From Nitrospira bacterium HGW-Nitrospira-1 (GTDB lineage Bacteria; Nitrospirota; Thermodesulfovibrionia; Thermodesulfovibrionales; UBA6898): a stretch of 14,438 nt of DNA. Under the pieces are notes generated by a model that did not search any database, was not told where the DNA came from, and worked only from the letters and a program-made list of their open reading frames with translations. Numbering within the stretch: position 1 is the first letter of the stretch; each line of letters begins with the position of its first letter. Made by a program: the position numbers and the translations under genes. The stretch lies in contig PGYF01000018.1 in the NCBI GenBank assembly GCA_002839535.1, positions 1-14,438 of the forward strand, in the 5' to 3' direction. Of this stretch, positions 8,409 through 14,438 are shown one piece after another.

Positions 8409-11122
8409 GACGCGAGTTTGGGAAAAATATGCAAAAGAAGCGGTTATTGAAATCCCGGAAGACGATACTGTCGGTATTTTTTGTCTTTTTTTTCTTCGTG
8501 CTGTCATGGAGTTCTGTTAACGCGTTTATGCCCGGAAAAATTGTAATTCATGGTCTGTATTCGATAAACAGAGATGAATTCATCGACCTGCTGGGGCTTG
8601 GAGGAGTTCAGCCTGACAAAGAACGAATAAGAAAAGGGATAAAACGGGCTTTTTTGAAAGGGATTTTTGAAGACATATCCGTTGAAGTCTCTGATGGAGA
8701 TACCCCTGAAATTACAGTAAATGTCAAAGAAAAAGAATTTATCAGGAAAGTGCATATAAAAGGAAATTACCCGGTTTCCCGAAAGAAGATTGCAGGGCTT
8801 TTTCTTTTGAAGGAAGATCAGGTCATGCGGTACGACCTTATACCGCAGGCAAAGGAAGAACTAAAAGAAAAGCTCGCTCTCTATGGGTACCCGGACGCAC
8901 GGATTGATATAAGTTTTGAAAAGGATAAGAAACCATGCCGCGTAAATCTTTCTGTGGCAATAGACGCCGGCGCCCCGCTTTTGATAAAAACTCTCCATAT
9001 TATTGGAACAGAGCTGGATGTAAGAGTTCCCCTCAAGACGAAACCTGGAGATGTGTATGACCGGATCAGGCTGAATGATGACCTGAAACGTCTCGCAGAG
9101 TTCCTTAAGAAGCAGGGTTATTTTAAACCCTCTGTCGGCCCCTATTCTTACCGCGAGGGAGAACTCGATCTTGCAGTTATCCCAGGGAAAAAACTGACTA
9201 TTGCTGTCGAAGGCAATAAGGTTATTTCCCGAAAAAATCTTATGAAGGAGGCGCCTTTTTTCGAAATAGAAACATTTAACGACGAAGTGATTTCTGAGGC
9301 GATAGACAGGATGCTTTTTCTCTACCATGCTGCCGGATATGCGTCTGCGCAGATCGCTCCGGTGATAAATTCCAATGACTCCGTCGTCAACATTACGTTT
9401 TTTATATTTGAGGGAGAAAAATACCGGATAAAAAACATACAGTTTGCAGGTGCTCAATTACCGCATAAGAAATTGGAAGAGTTAATGGAACTCAGGAAAG
9501 GCGGCGTGTATAACCCTGATACATTGGAGAAAGACAGGGATTCTTTAAAGGAAATCTACGGGGCGCTCGGATACCTTGAGACAGAGGTAAAAGAGTTTGA
9601 TGTCAAGATTGATGAAAAAGATAAAACAGCAGAGATAACGGTAAACATTCATGAGGGTGAACGAACAGAGATAAATGATGTTGATATTGCAGGAGTTGCG
9701 CCTGAAATGAAGGAAATACTCATGGGAATTGCAGGGCTTAAAAAGGGAGCTCCATATAATGAGGTTGATATTTCCGACGCCAGATTCAGGATCCTTGACT
9801 ATTATGGCAATTACGGATATGCCGACATGGATGTTGTTATAAGCAGAACTATTGAGGGACACAAGGCTTCCCTGAAATTCAGCGTTATAGAAGGATTAAA
9901 GAAGGTTTTTGGAACAACGATAATCACCGGCAATAACAGGACGAAATATACGGTTATAAAACGCGAACTGATAAACCGGGAAGGCGAGCCTTACAACTTC
10001 AAAACACTTGCAGATGACCGGCAGAGATTATATAAGTTGGGATTGTTTACGGCTGTTGACATTGAATCCTTTAACCTGGGTGATGATAAAAAAGATATTT
10101 TAATCAGGGTAAAAGAAGGGAACACAGGGGCTGTTGAATTTGGATTGGGATATGCGGAATATGAGCAATACAGGGCATTTATCGAATTGAGCTACCGGAA
10201 TCTCTGGGGCATGAACCGGCAGGGATCGCTCAGGACCGAGATAAGCGGTCTTGAGCGAAGGGTAATTCTACAGTATTATGAACCCTGGTTTATGGGATAC
10301 CCTTTACCTTTTAGGACTTTTTTATTGCATGAACAGAAAAAAGAGATCAATATACCGGACGGAAATACAACATACAAACTGGAAAGAGATACTGTGTCGG
10401 CAGGCTTTGAAAAGAAAATATCCTCCTCGGTAAAAGCAGATATATATTATGAGTTTTCTCTTGTGAAGACCTCTGAGGTGCAGCCTGATGTTATATTGAG
10501 CAGAGAAGACCTCGGCGCCCTTGTGATCAGCAGCATAAAACCCTCGATTGCATACGATACAAGGGACAATCCTTTTGAACCCTCGAGCGGCCTGCTTGCC
10601 GGCATTTCTCTGAAGATTGCCTCACCTGTTTTATTGTCTGAAACAAATTTTACCAAACTCACCATCTATGGAAGCGCTTTCCATAAGCTTCACAAGAGAG
10701 TTGTTCTTGCGTTATCAGTAAGGGGAGGGGTGGCCTTTGGATTAGGAGCGCCTGATGAACTTCCCATTGTTGAACGCTTTTTTCTCGGCGGAAGATCTAC
10801 TGTAAGAGGATATGAACAGGATACCCTTGGGCCGAAAGGAACTGACGGCAACCCAACCGGAGGGAATGCTTTTCTTGTAGGCAATATTGAGCTGAGGACG
10901 TCAATCGGAAGGGGTTTTTCACTGGCGCCTTTTTTTGATATGGGAAATGTCTGGGTAAAGGCAAAAGATATGAATTTGACTGATCTAAAATATACAACCG
11001 GCATCGGATTGCGTTATATCACGCCTGTTGGTCCTCTCCGGATTGATTACGGAGTTAAGCTGCAAAAGGATCCCGGCGAAAGCAGAAGCGCATTACATTT
11101 TAGTATCGGACATACTTTTTAG
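8405..11122 (+). CDS. bamA: BamA/TamA (Omp85) family outer-membrane protein, seven predicted POTRA domains
   Basis: Outer-membrane beta-barrel assembly protein of 905 residues. A basic n-region and a Phe/Val-rich core (about 21-34) ending SSVNA (36-40) form a Sec signal peptide. I divide the periplasmic part into seven POTRA repeats at about 43-112, 113-190, 191-263, 264-337, 339-420, 421-498 and 500-572; each has the beta-alpha-alpha-beta-beta pattern with a G-Y/G-x-F turn (for example GYPDA, GYFKP, GYASA, GYLET, GYADM, GLFTA). The 16-strand barrel spans about 574-905, with DTRDNPFEPSSG (718-729), the lid-loop motif VRGY (800-803) and a terminal phenylalanine in HFSIGHTF, the beta-signal. 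The GTG start overlaps the tamB stop by 4 nt; in-frame ATG 8429 (residue 9) would also give a good signal peptide and is a real alternative. Adjacency to tamB suggests TamA, while domain number and length suggest BamA; the symbol is tentative. Confidence 0.9.
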   Translation: MRREFGKNMQKKRLLKSRKTILSVFFVFFFFVLSWSSVNAFMPGKIVIHGLYSINRDEFIDLLGLGGVQPDKERIRKGIKRAFLKGIFEDISVEVSDGDTPEITVNVKEKEFIRKVHIKGNYPVSRKKIAGLFLLKEDQVMRYDLIPQAKEELKEKLALYGYPDARIDISFEKDKKPCRVNLSVAIDAGAPLLIKTLHIIGTELDVRVPLKTKPGDVYDRIRLNDDLKRLAEFLKKQGYFKPSVGPYSYREGELDLAVIPGKKLTIAVEGNKVISRKNLMKEAPFFEIETFNDEVISEAIDRMLFLYHAAGYASAQIAPVINSNDSVVNITFFIFEGEKYRIKNIQFAGAQLPHKKLEELMELRKGGVYNPDTLEKDRDSLKEIYGALGYLETEVKEFDVKIDEKDKTAEITVNIHEGERTEINDVDIAGVAPEMKEILMGIAGLKKGAPYNEVDISDARFRILDYYGNYGYADMDVVISRTIEGHKASLKFSVIEGLKKVFGTTIITGNNRTKYTVIKRELINREGEPYNFKTLADDRQRLYKLGLFTAVDIESFNLGDDKKDILIRVKEGNTGAVEFGLGYAEYEQYRAFIELSYRNLWGMNRQGSLRTEISGLERRVILQYYEPWFMGYPLPFRTFLLHEQKKEINIPDGNTTYKLERDTVSAGFEKKISSSVKADIYYEFSLVKTSEVQPDVILSREDLGALVISSIKPSIAYDTRDNPFEPSSGLLAGISLKIASPVLLSETNFTKLTIYGSAFHKLHKRVVLALSVRGGVAFGLGAPDELPIVERFFLGGRSTVRGYEQDTLGPKGTDGNPTGGNAFLVGNIELRTSIGRGFSLAPFFDMGNVWVKAKDMNLTDLKYTTGIGLRYITPVGPLRIDYGVKLQKDPGESRSALHFSIGHTF

Positions 11123-11126
11123 AGGC

Positions 11127-11154
11127 AGTGATGAGTGACGAGATAACAGATGAA
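11127..11154 (+). repeat. Degenerate 7-nt tandem array, left arm
   Basis: Four consecutive heptamers can be read: AGTGATG, AGTGACG, AGATAAC, AGATGAA. They fill the spacer between the barrel gene and the SurA-like gene and include ATG 11150. The core AGTNAC is shared, in opposite orientation, with the array at 11219-11254. Confidence 0.5.
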
Positions 11155-11695
11155 AAAGGCTGAAGATATCAGATCAACGGCGTCAGACATAACAATGAAG
11201 ATAGTTGCATGCGTCCTCTTGCTTGTGACTTGTAACTTGTTGCTTGTTACTGACGGTTCAACCGGCGTCAGTGACCGGGTAGCAGCTTTTGTGGATGATG
11301 AAGCGATAACAAACAGCGAGTTGCAGGAGCAATATACAGAAACGCTGAAAATAACTCCTGATATTACAAAGGACGAAGTTCTCAATACCATGATAAACAG
11401 GGTGTTGATATTACGGCAGGCGAAAAAATACCGGATTGAAGGGCCTTCGCCGGATGAGGTAATCAAGGAATATATAGATCTCAAGGTGAGGGCTGTTATC
11501 CGTGTGCCTGAAACAGAAATAGAAAAATATTATAAGGAAAACAGCAGCATGTTTTCGGGAAAAGAATATGATGATATTCGTGATGACATAGAGAAATATC
11601 TTACAGAAAAAGAGCTGAATGCAAGGCTTAAAGAAACCCTTCGTGAACTGAGGAAGACGGCCTATATAAAGATTCTGAGTAAACAAGGACAGTAA
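11150..11695 (+). CDS. SurA N-terminal-like periplasmic protein without a PPIase domain
   Basis: A 181-residue protein resembling the SurA_N chaperone domain. A hydrophobic segment (about 18-34) acts as signal peptide. The SurA-like opening DRVAAFVDDEAITNSELQEQ (42-61) follows, then helices with LNTMINRVLILRQAKK (78-93), and a C-terminal part EIEKYYKENSSMF (123-135) plus a charged helix ending LRKTAYIKIL (167-176) like the tail of SurA/PrsA chaperones. No parvulin (peptidyl-prolyl isomerase) domain is present and there is no room for one. It lies 27 nt after the barrel gene, suggesting a chaperone for barrel precursors; that role is inferred. The start is unsure: ATG 11150 is used as the longest frame, but ATG 11195 (residue 16, MKIVACVLLL) gives a cleaner signal peptide, and neither has a clear ribosome-binding site. 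The signal region is encoded by a 7-nt repeat array. Confidence 0.75.
   Translation: MKKAEDIRSTASDITMKIVACVLLLVTCNLLLVTDGSTGVSDRVAAFVDDEAITNSELQEQYTETLKITPDITKDEVLNTMINRVLILRQAKKYRIEGPSPDEVIKEYIDLKVRAVIRVPETEIEKYYKENSSMFSGKEYDDIRDDIEKYLTEKELNARLKETLRELRKTAYIKILSKQGQ
11219..11254 (-). repeat. Degenerate 7-nt tandem array, right arm, in signal-peptide codons
   Basis: On the plus strand successive heptamers are TGCTTGT, GACTTGT, AACTTGT, TGCTTGT, then TACTGAC. On the minus strand the units read AGTAACA, AGCAACA, AGTTACA, AGTCACA. Three units make seven codons, so the protein shows the near-repeat LLLVTCN-LLLVTDG. This resembles the short tandemly repeated (STRR-like) heptanucleotide families known in some bacteria, but here it is translated. 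Confidence 0.65.
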
Positions 11696-11726
11696 AGAAG
11701 CGATGAAAAGTCCGGCATCCTGATAG

Positions 11727-12965
11727 ATGAACATACAGAATCCCAGACAGGTAATAAGCTGGTGTCTTTTTGATTTCGCCAATTCGAGTTACTCTGCTGT
11801 TATTGCTGCGGTAATCTTTCCCGTATATTTTGTGTCGGTTATAGCTGGAGAAACAACAGGACAGGGCGACTTATGGTGGGGAAGGGCCATATCGGTCAGT
11901 ATGGCGTTTGTAGCGATAACCTCTCCTTTCCTGGGCGGCGTCGCTGATTACAGCGGAAAGAGAAAAAGGCTGCTCTTCTTTTATACTCTTTTGTGTGTTT
12001 TATCTGTCTTGTCTTTTTCCCTGTTACGCAAGGGAATGCTTCTGGAAGGTTTTATTCTTATGGTATTGGCTAATATCGGCATGGAGGGCGGTCTTGTTTT
12101 TTACAATTCTTTTCTGCCTGAAATAGCCGGCAAAGAATATCAAGGGAGAGTATCTGCCTGGGGATATGCTATAGGTTACGCAGGCTCCATACTTTCACTG
12201 CTGTTTGTTCTTCCCCTCGTAAAGAATGGACGTTATCATGAAACGTGGTTTGCAGTTTCTCTTTTTTTTCTGGTTTTTTCTTTTCCGGCTTTTTTTTACC
12301 TGCCGCATGACAGAAAAAACAGTTTGTCTGTTATCGGCGCTGCAGTGAAAGGCGGCCGGTATTCGTTTCACACGATGAAGGAAATACTGAAGGAGCGGCC
12401 GCTCAGAAGGTTCATGCTTGCGTATTTTATTTATGAAGACGGGGTGAACACGGTAATAGTTTTTTCGAGTATTTTCGCTTTAGTCACCCTGAAGTTTGAT
12501 GCAACGGAATTAATCCTCCTTTATATCATTGTGCAGATGACGGCTTTAGCCGGCGCTTTTCTTATGGCAAAGCCGATTGATTCATGGGGACCAAAAAAGG
12601 TGCTTCTCTTGTCCCTGCTTATCTGGTCCTTTGTTTCGATTACAGCATTTTTTATTGAATCAAAAATACATTTTTGGGTTTTGGCAAGTATTGCAGGCCT
12701 TGGACTTGGGACAGTTCAGGCGTCCAGCCGGGCATTTTTTACCCAATTTATTCCCCTTGCGCATGAGAGCGAATATTTTGGGATGTATTCACTGGCAGGG
12801 AAATCATCCGCTATCATGGGGCCTCTGCTTTTCGGCGCTGTTTCTTCAGCCTTTGGCAGTCAGCGGCCGGCTATTCTTGCTGTGTCGGTTTTTTTTATCG
12901 CTGGCTTGCTTATTATCAGGCATGTACATGGCGGCGGACCGAATATAAGGGAAGGAGCGGAATAA
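11727..12965 (+). CDS. MFS transporter, UMF1/Atg22-like family
   Basis: A 412-residue polytopic inner-membrane protein with about twelve hydrophobic helices. The opening PRQVISWCLFDFANSSYSAV (6-25) is the hallmark of the UMF1 (Atg22/Vps22-like) branch of the major facilitator superfamily. Other family-like features are GGVADYSGKRKRLL (70-83, the MFS motif-A loop after helix 2), FIYEDGVNTVI (234-244), GLGLGTVQASSRAFF (324-338) and EYFGMYSLAGKSSAIMGPLLFG (349-370). A positively charged central loop (about 195-230) separates the two six-helix halves. In yeast, Atg22 exports amino acids from the vacuole; bacterial members are mostly uncharacterised, so the substrate is unknown. The start ATG follows a six-codon mini-frame (ATG 11703, stop 11721) with little ribosome-binding signal. 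It begins 31 nt after the SurA-like gene and ends 2 nt before the convergent flavoprotein gene. Confidence 0.88.
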   Translation: MNIQNPRQVISWCLFDFANSSYSAVIAAVIFPVYFVSVIAGETTGQGDLWWGRAISVSMAFVAITSPFLGGVADYSGKRKRLLFFYTLLCVLSVLSFSLLRKGMLLEGFILMVLANIGMEGGLVFYNSFLPEIAGKEYQGRVSAWGYAIGYAGSILSLLFVLPLVKNGRYHETWFAVSLFFLVFSFPAFFYLPHDRKNSLSVIGAAVKGGRYSFHTMKEILKERPLRRFMLAYFIYEDGVNTVIVFSSIFALVTLKFDATELILLYIIVQMTALAGAFLMAKPIDSWGPKKVLLLSLLIWSFVSITAFFIESKIHFWVLASIAGLGLGTVQASSRAFFTQFIPLAHESEYFGMYSLAGKSSAIMGPLLFGAVSSAFGSQRPAILAVSVFFIAGLLIIRHVHGGGPNIREGAE

Positions 12966-12967
12966 TA

Positions 12968-14110
12968 CTATCCCTGCGAAGATGCTGATACAAGTGTTTT
13001 GCCGGCAAGTTCATCCATAATGGTTTTAACACTCTCGATTTTATCTACCCTGCTTGCGTTTGTTCCGACAGTATAAAGCGGTTCTTCTTTTTCAGAGTTG
13101 TATCCAGCCGAACTGAGAAGGCCATTACAGATACAGAAGAAGTGTTCATTGCTTTCTTTTGCAGGACAACGGGTGAATTTACCTTCGGAGTCTTTTAAGA
13201 GAACAGTCCCCTTGTCGCACTTGGGAGGTCTCAGTCTCTTCAGTGAGGATTGGTACATCGGAGACTGTTTGATTACCCTGAACGGCAGCCCGCATGGGGA
13301 ACCGGGTTTGTCTGCTACAATGATATCTTCATCTTTTGCATCTATAACAGCCTTTTTATAGAGTGCGGATGCGCTGCTTTCTACTGTCGCAAGAAATCTT
13401 GTTCCCATCTGAACCCCGTTTGCGCCCATCTTTATAAAGCGCACGATATCATCATGAGTATAAATGCCGCCTGCTACGATAACCGGAATATCACCGTATT
13501 TTCCGGCCATGTCCTTTACCGGAGGTAAAAGATTTTCGAGTTTGTTCGACTCGAGATCTATCTGGTCCATCCTAAAACCAAGATGTCCTCCTGCAAGCGG
13601 ACCTTCCAGTACAACTGCATCCGGTCTATAACCTAAGCGTTCCCACTTTTTGCAGATCAGTTCCAGCGCCCGCGCAGAGGAAACTATGGGTATGAGAGCG
13701 GTGTCTCCGGGATGCTGGATCGCAGGCAGACGCAATGGCAATCCTGCCCCGGATATAATGAAGTCAGCGCCTGCGTCAATGGCTGCCCTTACGGAATCCT
13801 CATAATCTCTGACAAGGGCTACCATGATATTTATTCCGACAAATCCAGGAGAAGCTTTCGCAAGCGAAATCTCTTCATACGTTGCATCATAGATATTATG
13901 CTTTTTGCCTGTTCTTTTGGAAACAAGCCTGTCGAGGCAGGCGCTGGAAATAATGCCGACGCCTCCTTCTTTTGCAACAGCGCCTGCTAACGGATACAAG
14001 GATACGCCAACGCCCATTCCACCCTGTATAATGGGAACTGATATTTTTTTATCCTTAATTATGAGTGGCGGCAAAGACGGTTCCAATTGCTGAAATATCT
14101 CCTCATTCAT
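12968..14110 (-). CDS. Nitronate monooxygenase / FabK-like FMN oxidoreductase
   Basis: A 380-residue TIM-barrel flavoprotein of the 2-nitropropane dioxygenase/nitronate monooxygenase family, which also includes the enoyl-ACP reductase FabK. Visible features are the N-terminal IIQGGMGVGVS (27-37), GFVGINIMVAL (89-99), DFIISGAGLP (116-125), AGGHLGF (173-179) with the family's catalytic histidine H176, and the FMN-phosphate loops IVAGGIYTHDDI (211-222) and GANGVQMGTRF (229-239). After the barrel a cysteine-bearing tail holds SPCGLPFRVI (271-280), then C298, C315 and FCICNGL (C326, C328). A similar cysteine-rich tail occurs, as I recall, in a subset of family members from anaerobes, so it is probably a conserved subfamily trait. 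Substrate is undecided: nitronate oxidation or an enoyl/flavin reductase role are both possible. It is transcribed against the rest of the window. The ATG is the first in frame, with a weak GAG upstream. Confidence 0.88.
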   Translation of the reverse strand: MNEEIFQQLEPSLPPLIIKDKKISVPIIQGGMGVGVSLYPLAGAVAKEGGVGIISSACLDRLVSKRTGKKHNIYDATYEEISLAKASPGFVGINIMVALVRDYEDSVRAAIDAGADFIISGAGLPLRLPAIQHPGDTALIPIVSSARALELICKKWERLGYRPDAVVLEGPLAGGHLGFRMDQIDLESNKLENLLPPVKDMAGKYGDIPVIVAGGIYTHDDIVRFIKMGANGVQMGTRFLATVESSASALYKKAVIDAKDEDIIVADKPGSPCGLPFRVIKQSPMYQSSLKRLRPPKCDKGTVLLKDSEGKFTRCPAKESNEHFFCICNGLLSSAGYNSEKEEPLYTVGTNASRVDKIESVKTIMDELAGKTLVSASSQG

Positions 14111-14250
14111 TTATTCAGACTCATTGCATAATAATATGCAGGCAGGCCTGTAATCCTATAAAAAACTCATAAACTTAGTAAATTACTATTGCTTATTATA
14201 ACTTATTTTATCAAGAAAAATGTTTTTGAGGGTATGAAAATATGAGGTTG
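14111..14250 (-). promoter_or_regulatory. AT-rich putative promoter region of the flavoprotein gene
   Basis: This stretch upstream of the minus-strand gene is strongly AT-rich. A perfect TATAAT lies on the minus strand at 14200-14195, about 85 nt before the start codon, but no good TTGACA-like box sits 16-18 nt ahead of it. A second, weaker arrangement (TTTACT then TATAGG) lies nearer the gene. I cannot choose between them, so only the region is marked. Confidence 0.3.
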
Positions 14251-14353
14251 TAATCCTGGCAATTCCCTATGGTCTCTGCCCCCAGGGTTTTTCATTAAGT
14301 TAGACCTTTTTATTATAATTCCAAATGTTTTAAAATAGGATGTTTTAATGAAT

Positions 14354-14396
14354 AAGCAATTCATCCCTGTGCTCTTGGCACAGGGATGAATTGCTT
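14354..14396. repeat. Long perfect inverted repeat (18-bp arms, 7-nt loop)
   Basis: AAGCAATTCATCCCTGTG (14354-14371) is followed by a 7-nt spacer and its exact reverse complement (14379-14396). The first and last spacer bases can pair, giving a 19-bp stem with a 5-nt loop. No T-run follows immediately on either strand, so it is not a typical intrinsic terminator. A REP/MITE-like intergenic repeat or a structured RNA end fits better. Confidence 0.8.
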
Positions 14397-14404
14397 CCTA
14401 ATTT

Positions 14405-14438
14405 GTGTCATTGCCCGACCCCCTGATCAAGTCAGAGG
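14405..14438. repeat. Partial inverted repeat cut by the window end
   Basis: After TGTCATTGCCCGAC, the segment CCCCTGA (14420-14426) pairs with TCAGAGG (14432-14438) around a TCAAG loop, with one mismatch. The GTCATTGC opening resembles REP-like intergenic repeats common in many environmental bacterial genomes. The element may continue beyond the window, so its full form is not visible. Confidence 0.35.

Larger units (their letters stand above)
14111..14438. other. Non-coding right end of the window
   Basis: No open frame of useful length or with protein-like content lies here on either strand. The first half is AT-rich and is read as the flavoprotein promoter region. The second half holds the long hairpin and the truncated repeat. 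No tRNA, rRNA or CRISPR repeat is seen. Confidence 0.7.

Noticed and set aside
8861..9457. 198-residue minus-strand open frame inside the barrel gene
   Set aside because: Antisense to conserved POTRA coding sequence and without recognisable features.
11131..11163. Ten-codon frame (ATG 11131 to TGA 11163) ahead of the SurA-like gene as a leader peptide
   Set aside because: It is built from the 7-nt repeat and has no ribosome-binding site; there is no run of regulatory codons or attenuator hairpin.
11703..11723. Six-codon frame (MKSPAS) ending 3 nt before the MFS start as a coupling leader
   Set aside because: Could help re-initiation, but it is too short and unsupported to call a gene.
12262..12297. 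T8 and T6 runs in the MFS gene as phase-variation tracts
   Set aside because: They fall in transmembrane helices rich in phenylalanine, where such runs are expected from codon use.
14254..14290. CCTGG...CCAGG followed by a T5 run as an intrinsic terminator
   Set aside because: The arms are only 5 bp with a loop of over 20 nt, and no plus-strand gene ends nearby that would need it.
1..14438. CRISPR array, tRNA/rRNA gene, phage or transposase gene, toxin-antitoxin pair
   Set aside because: No regularly spaced direct repeats, tRNA-like cloverleaf, transposase or integrase motif or small gene pair was seen; the genes are housekeeping in type.

Overview
The window reads as chromosome from a Gram-negative (two-membrane) bacterium. 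It carries an Omp85-type outer-membrane assembly protein, a TamB-like inner-membrane-anchored protein, a periplasmic SurA-like protein and a PII uridylyltransferase. Base composition is moderate and the gene set is housekeeping rather than phage or plasmid. The protein style and gene order recall uncultivated Nitrospirota or Desulfobacterota; this is an impression from memory, not a computed placement.

Layout. Seven plus-strand genes run from base 21 to 12965 with very short gaps or overlaps, and one minus-strand gene (12968-14110) converges on them. Order: DAHP synthase (first step of aromatic amino-acid synthesis); an Ap4A-phosphorylase / ATP adenylyltransferase-type nucleotidyltransferase; GlnD (nitrogen sensor); TamB-like protein; BamA/TamA-like barrel protein with seven predicted POTRA domains; a small SurA-N-type periplasmic protein without a PPIase domain; a 12-helix MFS transporter of the UMF1/Atg22 type; then, convergent, a nitronate monooxygenase/FabK-type flavoprotein. 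The last 328 bases are AT-rich and non-coding. They hold the likely promoter region of the flavoprotein gene, a long perfect hairpin, and the start of a second inverted repeat cut by the window edge.

How the genes fit together. glnD, tamB and the barrel gene overlap (22 nt and 4 nt), and the SurA-like gene follows 27 nt later, so these four probably form one transcriptional unit. Three of them form an envelope-biogenesis module: a barrel insertase, its inner-membrane/periplasm-spanning partner and a periplasmic chaperone. The aromatic and nucleotide genes upstream may be read through into it, but no terminator or promoter is visible between them.

No clearly new multi-gene system is visible. 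The items most worth a second look are: an inverted pair of 7-nt tandem-repeat arrays that seems to have contributed the signal-peptide codons of the SurA-like gene; the seven-POTRA barrel protein paired with TamB; a 12-bp palindrome lying exactly over the start codon of the Ap4A-type gene; and the long hairpin near the right end.
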